64,000 nucleotides of DNA from Marthasterias glacialis. Its lineage: Eukaryota; Echinodermata; Asteroidea; Forcipulatida; Asteriidae. Below, one piece after another: positions 1 through 11,060 of this stretch (positions are counted from its first letter, which is position 1; every line of letters begins with the position of its first letter). Location: assembly GCA_911728455.2 (NCBI GenBank), contig OU452232.1:6413227-6477226 (forward strand), read 5' to 3'. The notes under the pieces were generated by a model, which saw nothing but the letters and a program-made list of their open reading frames with translations, did no database searches and had not been told where the DNA came from. The position numbers and the translations under genes were made by a program.

Positions 1-52
1 GTCGGAGAGGAGAAAACGATTTCATTGGCTTTCGGTTGGAGTCCAATTCCAT
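1..52 (-). CDS. VPS13B: VPS13B-like exon w25 (cut by left edge)
   Basis: Partial exon. The acceptor is TTTTTATGCAG followed by DGIGLQPKANEIVFSSP, reading off the window edge. Phase accepts the single base left by w24. The remaining C-terminal half of the protein, including the expected VAB region, must lie beyond the left edge. Confidence 0.7.
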   Translation of the reverse strand, partial: MELDSNRKPMKSFSPLR

Positions 53-422
53 CTGCATAAAAACAAAACAAAAAGTCAATAGGTCTCCTGGCGAGGGACG
101 GCAGACAGAGTATACTGTCCGAAACGCTGAGTCAACTGGTTCCATTCAGAACCACATACACTCAAAAGACATTTAAACCACATGGTGTCACCACAAATTC
201 TTACTTGTAATACAAATATTGCCGGATGCAGCGAGAGATTTAGACTGCTAGATCTGACTTTCCAGGTAAATTTCCATTGTTCATGTAGTTCTGAGCATGC
301 GCACAGTTGATCAGGACGGACCGACCGAGTGACTGGTACCCTGCTTGTTTATGCTTAGCGAAGCAACTTCTTCTGCTTAACAGCTTTATCAAAATGGACC
401 CAGAGCCTAAGTTGTGTCTTAC

Positions 423-582
423 CTGAGTCTGTCACATAGTGGAATGTTCCAGCCCTCAGGTCGTCTTTGTAGTGTCTATCAGGCTGTTGTGATATGACTG
501 TACCGGAAGGAGCTAGGAGCACAGACAACGGCCGCTGATGAGACGAGGACCTCCGTTTGCTGGACTCTCCCCGAGTCTCCGT
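423..582 (-). CDS. VPS13B: VPS13B-like exon w24
   Basis: Encodes TETRGESSKRRSSSHQRPLS, then VLLAPSGTVISQQPDRHYKD and DLRAGTFHYVTDSG. The block 'L-A-P-S-G...DL.AG.F.Y' resembles VPS13B as I recall it. The acceptor is ATGATCTCAG and the donor is CTCAG|GTAAGA. Read in phase 0; the other two frames are closed. Confidence 0.85.
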
Positions 583-862
583 CTGAGATCATAGGGGAAA
601 ATTCAGTGGTTACTCACCTTACATTCACCACAGGAATCAGCACATTTGTTAACTTATTGATTTTTCCCGACTTTAGTTCTTAAGATTTGTTTTTATCAAA
701 TGAAAAATCTCAACAATTTTATTATCTATGCAAGTTTAACTCATTAAACAAAGCTTATTAAAAAGGAAAAAACGGAAGTATCCCTGTGGCAAATGGTTAA
801 AAGAATAAAGGCTGAAAAATATTTGACCGGTAGCGTTTCAATTTTCATGGTGTCCAACTTGC

Positions 863-1149
863 CTGTTTGTATTTATCCATGTACTCTTCAACATGGCGCT
901 GCATTAAAGATAAGCAGTTCAGATGTTCCTGACCCAAGAACACAGTCACATGACCCAGGTTGACCCCGGCGGTCATACACTTTACGGAAGACCTTCCCAG
1001 GGCCTGATGACCACCGGGTGCAGCCCACTGGCTGTTGGCCGTCAGGACGAGGTTGACTGGACCAATCAGGGGTCTTGTCTTACGGCAGATGGATGTTTTC
1101 ATCAGGAGTTGCTGGAAGGCTAGTCGGGCCTGGATCTCTGAGATGATCC
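863..1149 (-). CDS. VPS13B: VPS13B-like exon w23 with a GC donor
   Basis: Encodes GIISEIQARLAFQQLLMKTS, RPLIGPVNLVLTANSQWAAP, CMTAGVNLGHVTVFLGQEHL and RHVEEYMDKYKQ. The acceptor is TTAATTTCAG. The donor is read as AAACAG|GCAAGT, a GC-AG intron. It matches the GC-donor consensus and alone gives the phase 0 needed by w24. The nearby GT (4 bases on) would put a stop codon into w24. Confidence 0.87.
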
Positions 1150-1304
1150 CTGAAATTAAAACGGCCGGATTGTTAGGATGGATTAAATTGATCCCTTAAG
1201 CTCCACCCCCTCCATGCGTTGGCCAATCAAAGTCTGAGATTTGGGTTGCTATGTTGTGCTTTGTGTGTGTTTGAGCGATGTGCTGATTTGCACCAATAAC
1301 AGGG

Positions 1305-1530
1305 GGTCTATTCACCCTTGGACCAATGTCACCCACAGCAACTGCCTGCCACGCTCACCATTTTGGGAGTCAAATTGCACTTAAAAATATGGTAAGCATG
1401 TAAACGCCACATCGCCTAAAGATTTTAGGGTCAATAGTGCACTACACTGTATAATAAACCCATGAGTGCATTGCCTCCCAAAACAGCACAATCAAGATTA
1501 TGTGATGTGATGACGTCAGGTGAGTTGGGC
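1305..1530. mobile_element. MITE family 2, diverged copy
   Basis: Shares CACGCTCACCATTTTGGGAG, GTAAACGCC and CAATCAAGATTATGTGATG with family 2. Abuts the 114-bp minisatellite. Confidence 0.5.
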
Positions 1531-2055
1531 CAATACCGATCTTATCCAAGTCCAAACATCTGGGTGTTGAGCTGCCATAGAGTGGAGTATTTTGATGGAG
1601 TTGGTACTGTATCTCCAAACCACCCACTCTTAGCCTGGGGCCAGGCATACCACTCTTAGCAGAGTCCAAACATTTAGGTGTTGAGTTACCATAGAGTGGA
1701 GTATTTTGATGGATTTGATACTGTACCTCCAAACCACCCACTCTTAGCCTGGGGCCAGGCATACCAATCTTATCAGAGTCCAAACATTTGGGTGTTGAGT
1801 TACCATAGAGTGGAGTATTTTGATGGAGTTGGTACTGTATCTCCAAACCACCCACTCTAAGCCTGGGGCCAGGCATACCAATCTTAGCAGAGTCCAAACA
1901 TTTGAGTGTTGAGTTACCATAGAGTGGAGTATTTTGATGGAGTTGGTACTGTACCTCCAAACCACCCACTCTTAGCCTGGGGCCAGGCATACCAATCTTA
2001 ACAGATTCCAAACATTTGTGTGTTGATTTACCATAGAGGGGAGCATTTTGGAGGA
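1531..2055. repeat. 114-bp minisatellite, ~4.5 units
   Basis: Starts of the phrase GAGTCCAAACAT fall at 1,548, 1,662, 1,776, 1,890 and 2,004, an exact 114-bp period. As 114 is divisible by three, the array is open in several frames on both strands, but nothing suggests a protein. Confidence 0.9.
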
Positions 2056-2136
2056 AATGGGATGGTCTCCAGCCGAACACACTACAATGGTTAGGGTTGA
2101 TGAAGAATTTTGTTTATCCAAAATGTTCAAACTCAC

Positions 2137-2352
2137 CGTCGTCGTTTTGCAAATCAAGTGCACCCTGGCATTCACTGAATGAGCAGACAACATGCGGATA
2201 GTCCGAGTCTGGTACTGTTGCCATGGCAACAACAAACTCCGTCATCTGCACGGAGACGCTCCTGACTCTCGTCAGCACCTCCAGAGCATCTCTATGGCCC
2301 GACTGGCTGGCGGAGGGTTTGGTCTTTCGGGTCGGAAGCTGGCGAGGCAAAA
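2137..2352 (-). CDS. VPS13B: VPS13B-like exon w22
   Basis: Encodes ILPRQLPTRKTKPSASQSGH, RDALEVLTRVRSVSVQMTEF and VVCSFSECQGALDLQNDD. 'L.VLT.VRSVS...SEF' is a pattern I associate with VPS13B. The acceptor is TTTCTCAG and the donor is GACG|GTGAGT. The 114-bp minisatellite ends about 80 bp beyond it. Confidence 0.88.
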
Positions 2353-2647
2353 CTGAGAAAGAAGATAAAATTAATTTCCATCAATAAACCATGTTTGCAC
2401 TGTCTCCTTGGCAAGAAGTGTTGTGGACTGTATGGCCAAACAGGCTTGTTGTACACCAAACTTAAGTTCTGGTGTTCTAAGAGTGTGGGTGCAGGTTCTG
2501 GTCATACATCTTGTACCCTTGAACAGGTTGTGCAGTACCTGCTGCTTATAGGATTCGAACTGCCTCCAGCTGCCGGGCAATCTCGGTAGTCTGGTTGATA
2601 AGACATCTGCTCTAAATCGGCGGGGGTCGTGGGTTTGAATTACATTC

Positions 2648-2861
2648 ATAGACAACTTCACAAGTACTTTTTGTTAATGTGCAATACAGTTATATACGGG
2701 GTGCACGTGTTTAGACGTGGAACACGGTGCATGCTGGTCTAGAACTCGACAAAATTTGTCAATGACTAGACTAGCACGCACATCGTTCCATGGCTAAATG
2801 AGCGTGTCCTCATATAACTGCATTGCGCATCCAAAAAAAAAGTATTTGCGAAGTTGTCTAT
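2648..2861. mobile_element. MITE with ~55-bp inverted ends
   Basis: Left end ATAGACAACTTCACAAGTAC and right end GTATTTGCGAAGTTGTCTAT are inverse, and the match continues through ACAGTTATAT. A tRNA-like segment (2,590-2,640) lies just to the left. Confidence 0.75.
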
Positions 2862-3269
2862 AATACAAGCTATTCACAGTACAGTGAGCCCTCTACAGAG
2901 AGTCAAAGACCCCATCCCTACCCAGCATCCTTGGAAGTGATTTGATTTTTATTTAACTTTCTTAAATCGATTTTATTTGCTACTTAACTTTTTTGTCTTT
3001 TTTTTCTATTAGTTTTTTTTGTTGGTGTGCGTGTGTTTTTTTTATGTCTTGTTCCGCGTGTTGTGCTGAAGCTGGTCTTCTGTGATGTTTTATCTTTTAT
3101 GCATGGGCAGGCTGAACCTTTATGGTAATAGGAAGTGTTTTTTTCTCCTCGGCCTTGCCCTCGCCACTTATTTAAATTTTTACCATGTGTGGGCAATGTT
3201 TTTATGTTTAATTTTCTTAAAGTAACATTTCTAACTTTTTAATATATTTAATTGTAAGTGGAGAGAATT

Positions 3270-3270
3270 A

Positions 3271-3351
<81 letters not shown>
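3270..3351. repeat. (AAT)n microsatellite
   Basis: About 27 uninterrupted AAT units in the intron next to exon w21. Confidence 0.95.
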
Positions 3352-3353
<2 letters not shown>

Positions 3354-3390
3354 GTAACTGGATATAAATAACTGGAAAGAACTCGCTTAC

Positions 3391-3564
3391 TGGGTATAAC
3401 AACAGCGCCCCCAGGTGGTGCTGCCTCGCACTGAGCTATCCGCACGGTGGATATCTGTGTGGATTTTGGCGGGATGAGTGCTTTTATGAAGTCCAACGCC
3501 TGGTCTACTTTGCTCAAGCTCAGACTCACTTTGATTGGCCTGCCAATGTTGAGTTTTGCGACAG
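3391..3564 (-). CDS. VPS13B: VPS13B-like exon w21
   Basis: Encodes AVAKLNIGRPIKVSLSLSKV, DQALDFIKALIPPKSTQIST and GGAVVIP. The acceptor is TTTTTTTCAG and the donor is CCCA|GTAAGC. An (AAT)n microsatellite of about 80 bp begins only about 40 bp beyond the donor. Confidence 0.88.
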
Positions 3565-4007
3565 CTGAAAAAAAATGTACACAAATTTTAAAATCCTGAG
3601 GAACAGGATGTGGTATCCTCTTGGTCTGAAGATGAAGCCCCCTGAATATTCAGTTTGGCAGTTTGAAGACCTTTAAAACACTTCTTCTTTTGATTGGCCG
3701 AGAGCGTGTCACGTGGTGGTGTATATTGTACATCGACCAAACGATCTATTCAACGATAGCCTAGCAACCGATGGACTAGTGATGGGATACCCTGGTTCCC
3801 TGACTGCATTGATTTGGATGAGCTGTGTAACAACCTCAACCTGGTGTAATGAATTAATGTGTGCAATTCAAATTGATAATAGTAGTGTGGTAACCCTCTT
3901 ATTTTGTCAAAACTCGGTACGTAATCCATGATACTTCGATAAATTGCGCAGTGTTAAAGTTTTAACGAATCAAAATATTGTGTGAAACAATTTCATGAAA
4001 GTACACA

Positions 4008-4150
4008 GACGTAGGTCCCGTGTGTTGTGTAATGCACATAAAAGAACCCAGTGACACTTCTCGTTAAAAAAGGGGGTTTGCCCCGGTGTTTCTGTCGGTG
4101 GCTGCTGCAGCACCTTGTAAACCCTTATAAGATGCTACATAAATGGGTCT
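4008..4150 (+). mobile_element. SINE body fragment
   Basis: Begins at TAGGTCCCGTGTGTTGTGTA, with AAAAGAACCCAGTGACACTT and GTTTGCCCCGGTGTTTCTG, matching the 12.5-kb SINE body; the tRNA head is missing. Confidence 0.7.
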
Positions 4151-4270
4151 CATCATTCAAAAACTTCAAAAACCTGTTGTGAAAAATGACAATAATTAGC
4201 GCCTTGAGTACTGAATTAGTGATAGATACGTGTGCTATATATGAAACTCCGGTATCATGAAATACTTTAC

Positions 4271-4414
4271 CATGATTGCTCAGGCAGTCGGTGACGGCGA
4301 ATGTGAGTAGAGCTGGTCGGACACCGGTCTTAGGGTCAGGTTCCCCTGGGCAGGTCTCAAACCAAGACACCGTGTAGTCACCCGGACTTGGAAGAAGCTG
4401 GCTTATTGGTATAT
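4271..4414 (-). CDS. VPS13B: VPS13B-like exon w20
   Basis: Encodes DIPISQLLPSPGDYTVSWFE, then VRPALLTFAVTDCLSNHG. The acceptor is TTTTTGACAG and the donor is CATG|GTAAAG. Phase 1 at both ends, matching w19 and w21. A SINE fragment lies about 120 bp beyond it in the next intron. Confidence 0.87.
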
Positions 4415-5706
4415 CTGTCAAAAAGTCAACTCAATATGGAAAAGTGTCGCAATAAAGTGTTCTCTCAACAGTTTACTAAAGAGAGGATATTTCCCACCCA
4501 CCCCCCAAATAAAATATGACTTTAAATCTCGACAGGCAACACAGTGAAGGGGGCCACTTTGAATTTGTCACATTCCCAATGGTTGTAACTTTTCTTTAAA
4601 GAGGATGGGCCATGCTAGAAGTCTCTCTTTAAAAAAAGTTTGACATCCCTAAATACATCTATATCTACCACGAAAAAACGGTGACAGGATTATAGAATGC
4701 GTGGCTATTCGTTTACAAAGGCAGTTTCCGAGCCTCTTTTCACCCCCCGCCTCGAGCCAAAATCAGAACAACAGCAGTCGGTGCCTGAAAGTTGTCTCCA
4801 GAAACTCTAAAGAATAGTGACGTCCCAGGAAGTACTCCTCAGTCAAATGGCTGTTTGTTGTTACTCATTGAAGCATTGCTCAGTGCAGACCATCCTGGGA
4901 TTCAGTACTTCCAGTGACGTCATGATTTGCGGGCTGGTTAAAGGAGTAAAAACTCCCTGCAAATATCACTTCTTTTGTCAATTTAATGTCACAAAAGAGA
5001 AGTTTGTCTGATGCAATAATTACAGAAAGCAGAAAACTAAACAACAACGTCAACATCAATCACCATGGCCCATCCTCTTTATGAACCTGAAACCAGCCAA
5101 AAGTGTTTCAAAGTTTGAATGGACATAAAGGCTTATCTTTAAAATAATTTTTATTTTTCTGTCCATTTTTTTAATGAAATCTGAGAGTAATTAAAAACAA
5201 ATTATCATCCTACTAAGCTCATATTATTTTCAGGATAAGCCTGCATGTTCCTTTACATGTTAAAAGATAAGCGGGTGGTCTCAGGTACTTACAAAAAAGT
5301 TATGATCATTGGGAAAAACTGCTAACCTTACGGTAAATAAGTGGCCCCTTTAGTGTCTCTTACATTATTTGAATATGGCAGTATATGAATTTTCACAATT
5401 TTTGATGTGGAAAAAAGGGTAAAATTTCAAAACTTTTTCAGCTGTGATTTGTAACAACACGAGATTCACATCAAAACTACTAGGTACAAAATGTAAAATT
5501 TCTCATAACGACCAGTTTCTTGCCTGCCAGGAAATGCCTTGGAATGCACAAGGTCAGTTGTTTTTTGTTTTTTAAACAATACAGTTTCTACAAGACTGGG
5601 TGCTGCGAGACATGTGTTGAATATTTCTGATCAATTCAGACGTGACTGCAGAAAACAAGATACAAATCTTTTGGGTAAAAGTTTAGACAAGACTCTGTGC
5701 ATTTAC
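4415..5706. other. VPS13B intron, no feature seen
   Basis: Intron between w19 and w20. AT-rich unique-looking sequence with no recognisable repeat family and no convincing coding frame. Confidence 0.6.
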
Positions 5707-6433
5707 CTTGCGCAGCGTGTTTCGATGAAGCGCCATCAATGGTGAAGTCGTAGATGGTAACTTGCGCCCTCTGTTGTTGATGTCCGAGAGACAACACGGC
5801 CGCCGGTTGCATGGCGGTGACAAACAAAAATGGCTGCAACTCCACACTCTCCTCTTTAATTGTCTCCAATCGACATGAGGGCTCTTCCCGTTGTTCCATT
5901 CTCATATTTTTGGCGACGAGCATCTGGCGCGAGTACAAGAACAACGACACTTTGCCGGCTGTGATGAGAGCATCGACTGGCATGAAACCGCTACTTTTTG
6001 AGACTTTTTTGGACTTCTGCCCTTGCGCCGATGAGGGTTCAACCTTCGGCATGGGAATTTCTTGCATTTTGACCTTCAGCTTCTGAACTTTGACACCTCC
6101 CACTTGGGTCGAGTCTTCACTGCCCAATCCACTATCTTCGAGTTGGGTCGGTTTCTTCATTGCGGACCTTGTGATTGTTTGATGGTGGGTACCGGCGTGT
6201 TTGTCATGCGACTGGGCTGTGGGTTTCCCAGTCTGCAGAGCAGGGGTCCGCCTTGACGCATGCTCCGTGTCTCCCGCGGATGATTTTGCCGAGTGTAACG
6301 GAGCGAGTTTCATGAGAGACAAGAAGTTCTCTTGAGCTAGAGTTTGTAGGAGGCACACTTGTCCGGTGCTTAGGTAGAACGTCATGTCGCTGGTGAAGTC
6401 CATCTCAAGGGAATGACCACAGACCATTACTGG
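5707..6433 (-). CDS. VPS13B: VPS13B-like exon w19
   Basis: A 727-bp exon starting PVMVCGHSLEMDFTSDMTFY, close to a 'P-V-x-x-C-G-H-S-L-E' motif recalled from VPS13B. A linker of roughly 110 residues rich in Ser, Lys, Gln and His follows. The fold then resumes with SSGFMPVDALITAGKVSLFL and LQPFLFVTAMQPAAVLSLGH. The acceptor is AACTTTTCAG and the donor is GCAAG|GTAAAT. The linker is probably disordered. Confidence 0.92.
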
Positions 6434-6739
6434 CTGAAAAGTTAACATCGGAATATTTGAAAACTGGATTCATATTGTGTTGTTTCATGCTGTGAACAGG
6501 ATTGTTAAAAATGATTTATGATTATGCTACTTGCCTACATTGTATGCATCCGTCCTTCAAACTTAAACCCACACATCGTAAATGTTTTTAAAGTAGAGTA
6601 CATTAATCCCCACCCCCTAGTTTTCAATTAACGCACTATGCATTCAACCTGTGAACATCACATCAAAACAGTTGGTCACGTTTTTATGAAAAAAAAAAAA
6701 ACACAAACTATTTCACATTTTGACAGGGAATGGTCATAT

Positions 6740-6935
6740 CAATAACAATAATACGCAGTTCTTATATAGCGCTTTATCACACCCGATGGGCATCTCAAAG
6801 TGCTCAGTGTTTTTTCCTGCAAGGAATGCGGAGTTACGTTTTTGAAGGATGCGACTTGTTCCTTTACACCATGTAACGGTTTACAAGGTGCTGTGGTGCA
6901 ATCTGCAGCCGATCAAAATCAGAAACACCTGGTTA
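6740..6935 (-). mobile_element. SINE tail fragment, inverted
   Basis: CGCAGTTCTTATATAGCGCTTT and, downstream, GGTTTACAAGGTGCTGTGGTG are the inverse of the tail seen at 56.1-56.26 kb. Confidence 0.6.
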
Positions 6936-7039
6936 TTATTATTGTCATTATCATGTCAGGCTTATTTCAGTTGCGGCAATTAAAATGAGCAACAGTGATT
7001 TGTAGGGTCTTCAAATGCTATTTCCTCACCTTTGACAAT

Positions 7040-7142
7040 ATTTCAGATGGAAAATATGTCTCGGAAATATCGGTACTGGTATGAACTGAATAATCAGTGA
7101 GCTCTCAGATGGAAATATGTCTCGGAAATATCGGTACTGGTA
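7040..7142. repeat. Short direct duplication
   Basis: CTCGGAAATATCGGTACTGG occurs twice, at about 7,063 and 7,122, within a ~58-bp repeated segment. Confidence 0.8.
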
Positions 7143-7399
7143 AATCAAAGAAGAATGTGAGGGGACCAGTTGCTCTATGAGTTGATGCCTCTTTTGTGGG
7201 CTGCCATACTTGAGTATCCGCGTAGAGTGGATCGGCCACATGCCTAATTTGAATGCGCCATATACTGGCACATTTTAATTAACCAAATCCAGGGGTTATG
7301 AGTGAGCAAGGCAAGATGGCAAAAAAAAAGGCATGGCGAGATCGATCATCCCTGGGTACAAGGTTGACCTCTTTGGGCCATGGAGAAGTGTATACTTAC

Positions 7400-7520
7400 T
7401 GTTGACTTCTTCTTGTCCAACCCTCCATAGGATTTGTCTATAACAATAGCTGGGGCAGCCACGAAGCGCATATCAATCCCGACAACAATGGGGAGTAGAC
7501 GCACCTCCTTTGGGGCGGGG
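7400..7520 (-). CDS. VPS13B: VPS13B-like exon w18
   Basis: First exon after the giant intron. Encodes SPAPKEVRLLPIVVGIDMRF, then VAAPAIVIDKSYGGLDKKKS. 'L-L-P-I-V-x-G-x-D' resembles VPS13B as I recall it. The acceptor is TTCTTCTTCAG and the donor is CAACA|GTAAGT. One base completes the split Ser codon from w17 and the exon ends in phase 0. Confidence 0.88.
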
Positions 7521-7611
7521 CTGAAGAAGAAAAATGTACTTTTTACTTTTCAAATCGTAATATTAAGGTCAGTGTAATATTAGTCATCACACAAGCGCGA
7601 GTGGAATACAG

Positions 7612-7893
7612 AAAAATATAGCGCTTCTGTGTCCCATATCCAACGAGGCCGGGAAAAGATAGTGCTTTTGTGTCCCATATCCAATGAGGTCAGGAAAATA
7701 TAGCGCTTCTGTGTTCCATAACCAATGATGCCGGGAAAATATAGCGCTTCTGTGTCCCATATCCAACGAGGCTGGGAAAATATAGCGCTTCTGTGTCCCA
7801 TATCCAACGAGGCTGGGAAAATATAGCGCTTCTGTGTCCCATATCCAACGAGGCTGGGAAAATATAGCGCTTCTGTGTCCCATATCCAACGAG
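7612..7893. repeat. 41-bp minisatellite, ~7 units
   Basis: The unit contains TATAGCGCTTCTGTGTCCCA followed by TATCCAACGAGGC, with a 41-bp period. The last four units are nearly identical and the first ones are diverged. Begins about 90 bp upstream of exon w18's acceptor. Confidence 0.92.
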
Positions 7894-7990
7894 GCCACAG
7901 GCCTAGTTAGACATGTTAGATATGGGACGCAGACGCACCATATTTTTCCGTATTCCACAAGAAAAATGTTAATGAAGCACAACGTAATTA

Positions 7991-8520
7991 AACTAGAACA
8001 GCGAAAGCCGCCATGGGGAGCTGCGAATCGCCTGATAGAGGAAAGAGGGCTATTAGAAAAACTGATTCTTTTTATCAACTGATGTTAAAAGGGGTGCAGA
8101 CATTAAACAAGCATGCACTTGACCACTGCCTACTTGGTTTAAAATGTGGCAAAGGGGCGGAGGATGGGGGAAGGCTGACTGGGGAAAGAAACATATAGGT
8201 TTCTAAAAAATGATGGTCAGTACATCATTGCAACAGGGAATTATGACCATTCTAGGTTTCATTGTTTTAGCTCGTTGAACTGGAACCGGTGTCATACTCA
8301 TGAGCTTTATCTTTACATATGAATCTGCATGTCAGTAGCAGTATTTGATTCAAGTTTCAAGTCAGTACATCATTGCAATTAGGAGTTATGACCATTCAAG
8401 GTTTTTCGTTGTTTCCGTTTGTTTAAATCTACATGTCTGTTGTGTTGTTGCAAGTTAGTTCAATCTTAGTTCTAAAGCTTCAACATTTAATCTGAAGTTG
8501 GCTATTTAGAGTCCTGAGGG
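7991..8520. repeat. Unit 0 remnant matching the GPCR 3' flank
   Basis: Contains the CTAGAACAGCGAAAGCCGCC segment and the following ~500 bp seen after the intact GPCRs (22,837 and 33,539 onward), without the MITE, LINE and SINE found there. It is the 3' end of an older copy of the repeat unit, and its uninterrupted sequence marks the insertion points in units A and B. Confidence 0.75.
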
Positions 8521-8792
8521 CAATGTTTAACATTGTAAAAAAAAATACTTCAACAATTTTTTTTTACATTACAAATACTTAAACATTTCTTTTCAAAAAT
8601 TAATTGAGAAACACAAAACATGGCTGTCACAGAATATAGGTTTCCGAATATGCGGACAGCCGGCCAGACAGACCGGACTGACCGGACAGAAATGGTCACT
8701 ATAGATAGGCTCACTCTGCATCGCAGGTCACCAAAAACCATACAACCTTACAGATGCAGTTTGTAATAGTTGCACAGTAAAGCGTATTTTGT

Positions 8793-9186
8793 GTGTGGTC
8801 TAAGAGTGGGTGGTGGGCGATACTTTTACTGATTTGTCTTTCCCTCTGTAAATTGAACTCAAATAAAGTGAAATTTATGGAGTATCACTTGTCCCATGCA
8901 TTCAATGTAGAATCTATTTTTACCAACATCTATGAAATAAACAATTACACAGAGTGTAATGTATACATGTATATATGTAAAAGGAGTATTATTAAATCAA
9001 TGTCAAGACCTTATTACCAGGTTTCCAAAAATTATGACCATCAAAAACCAATCAAGTCCACATTAGTAACAAACAAGTAGTAGCATTCAAATGTAACATT
9101 AAACCAGTCCCATTAATTCCATGCCCATCTGGATTCGATATATATTCGATATATATCTGCAATGAAACACTCAGAAATAATACAAC
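8793..9186 (+). other. GPCR 5' leader remnant, unit 0
   Basis: Matches the leaders of units A and B from 'TCTAAGAGTGGGTGG' onward, with more differences than A and B show to each other. It is cut at 9,186 by a 1.7-kb insertion and resumes at 10,912. Confidence 0.7.
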
Positions 9187-10911
9187 TGACGGGAAATAGA
9201 AATTGCCCTCCAAAATATGGTTATGGAAGTACTAAACCTTTGTGTTTTAGTTTTAAAAGTAATTGCAAAACTTCATCCAAATTCCTCAAAAGATGTTCCC
9301 ACCATAAGGATGTACGAAAAGTGCTGAGCATGGTTAGGGAAAATTCCAAGTTCCTCACAAGGGTCACATAAATATTAAGAGTGGTCATCTTGATGACAAG
9401 TCACTAATGACCATTTCTATGTATATACATTGTTTTAAGAAACTTTCTCATGACCTTAATTTCTTAAAACCAATTATATGTGGTTCAAGTGGAAAAGTTT
9501 AGTGTCCCTTAAGGACAGCTAGTCCTGAGCCACGACCTTAAGAGTTAATTACCTTATGGGTTAAGTTGGGGGTTGGGTCCGAGTCCAAGGAAAAGTTCCG
9601 CTGTAGTCAGCAAAACCTCAAATTACACCACCGCATGATAGGTGACCAATACAAACTGAAGAATAGTAAGTCTAAAATTCAAATAAGTACTCAGTGTTCC
9701 TTGGTAACTAACCAATAGGAGATCGGTTCAGTGCCAGTGATCAACAAAATTTAGGCTTCTTAAGGGGTTGCACAGAGAGTCAGAAATCATTCCATATTGA
9801 CGAGCATAATTCCGTAAAGCTGAGTAAGAATCTTCATAGCCGCATCTCAGGGTGAGTTTTGATCTTTGATGTTTTAAGTAGAATTTTAGTCGTAACAATT
9901 TATTGTTTAAAAGTGTTATCTTGTTCAACTGAATGAAGAAGTTGAAGTTAGCATAATAGTATAAGTGATTGGCTGATTTATTGCATTTGTTCTACAAGAG
10001 CACTCATCTTTTGAATCTTTGTCAAAAGGGTCTTTCTTTATAGTTTAACCCACAAGGGGTTATAACTTTGCTGTTTTAGTTGAAACAAGTTAATCTTCTG
10101 AATCAGTTTCAGTGGAAACTCTTTACCTGTGCTATGAATTTATTTGTATTAAATGTTTAATATTGTATTTAGCTAATGGACAATTTCATTGTGTATTATT
10201 AACTTAACTATAGCCTGAGCACATCAGCCTGATGGTGCCGATGAGATTATAGAAAGAGGAGTTAGAGTCGGTGCATAAAAGTGTTCAGGTTAGCTTAAAC
10301 TTTCTCGATCAATCTAACTATTCATATTTTTATATACATTGCTGGTAATCCAGAAGTTTTCGAAAATAGTCCAACTAAAAGAATGGTTTCTTTTATCTGT
10401 GGACAGAACTTTATTAATTTCCTCACGCTGTCCCATGGTTCCAAGACTGTAACCATGGAGGGGTTACTCTAAGTGTGAGTCCTCATATTGAGGTCAAGGA
10501 AATTCTTTAGTAGTCAAAAACCTATTACATGGTCTGTCCTGGACCAAGGTTGACCTTTTTAGCAAGTTGCAGTTTGCTGAACTGTGCTGTGTTATAGCAT
10601 GGATGGTTATAGTATGTTTATGACTGTGTATTTTAAACCCTTGTTTTGTATGCTTTAATTTTATTCAGGGGTCTGTCAGGAGTCTGTTTAGAGTTTGTTT
10701 GGGTCTGTTTAGGGTCCATTGTACTGTTTGTTTATCCTGCTGTACGTGGAGATACATGTGTATTAAAATCTTTTGGTTATAACAGTACATCTTGGACTGT
10801 AGTATTTTTGTGTGCATATTCAGTGTCGTATCTCTACACTAAATGAATCCCAGTGCCACACAGCACTAAAAAATAGAACAAGTTTTAATGTTACTCCATG
10901 GTTATACGACA
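9187..10911. mobile_element. Probable solo LTR inserted in unit 0
   Basis: About 1,725 bp absent from the same place in units A and B. The element begins TG and ends CA, and the target bases CAAC (9,183-9,186 and 10,912-10,915) are duplicated. Near its right end are a TATTAAAA motif and T/G-rich sequence, as expected of an LTR polyadenylation region. There is no coding sequence for gag or pol. The best reading is a solo LTR of a Gypsy- or BEL-type element; another non-autonomous insertion is possible. Confidence 0.55.
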
Positions 10912-11060
10912 CAACAATTCAAGGAACAACACCAGAGAGCAGACTGGGCGATCCTTGGCTGCCATCTTGGACACTATCATTTATTTCAGACTGCAGTCAA
11001 CATTGGACTTGTTTTTCAATAGAAAAGTCAACACCTATTTGCATTCACAGATCAGACCAG

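Noticed and set aside
1442-2080. 212-codon minus-strand open frame with repeated NTPLYGNST-like peptide
   Set aside because: It is the translation of a 114-bp minisatellite. A period divisible by three keeps any stop-free frame open, the array is open in several frames on both strands, and it lies inside a VPS13B intron.
3248-3529. 93-codon frame with a poly-Tyr tail
   Set aside because: The real coding part is exon w21 in that frame (3,391-3,564); the tail is the (AAT)n microsatellite beyond the splice donor.
7587-8078. 163-codon minus-strand frame with repeated WDTEALYFP-like peptide
   Set aside because: Translation of the 41-bp minisatellite. No start context, splice signals or known family.
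10812-11060. Amino part of the 330-codon open frame at the unit 0 receptor
   Set aside because: Made of LTR end and leader sequence read in a chance frame. It matches no receptor amino terminus and the true TM1-TM2 are deleted.
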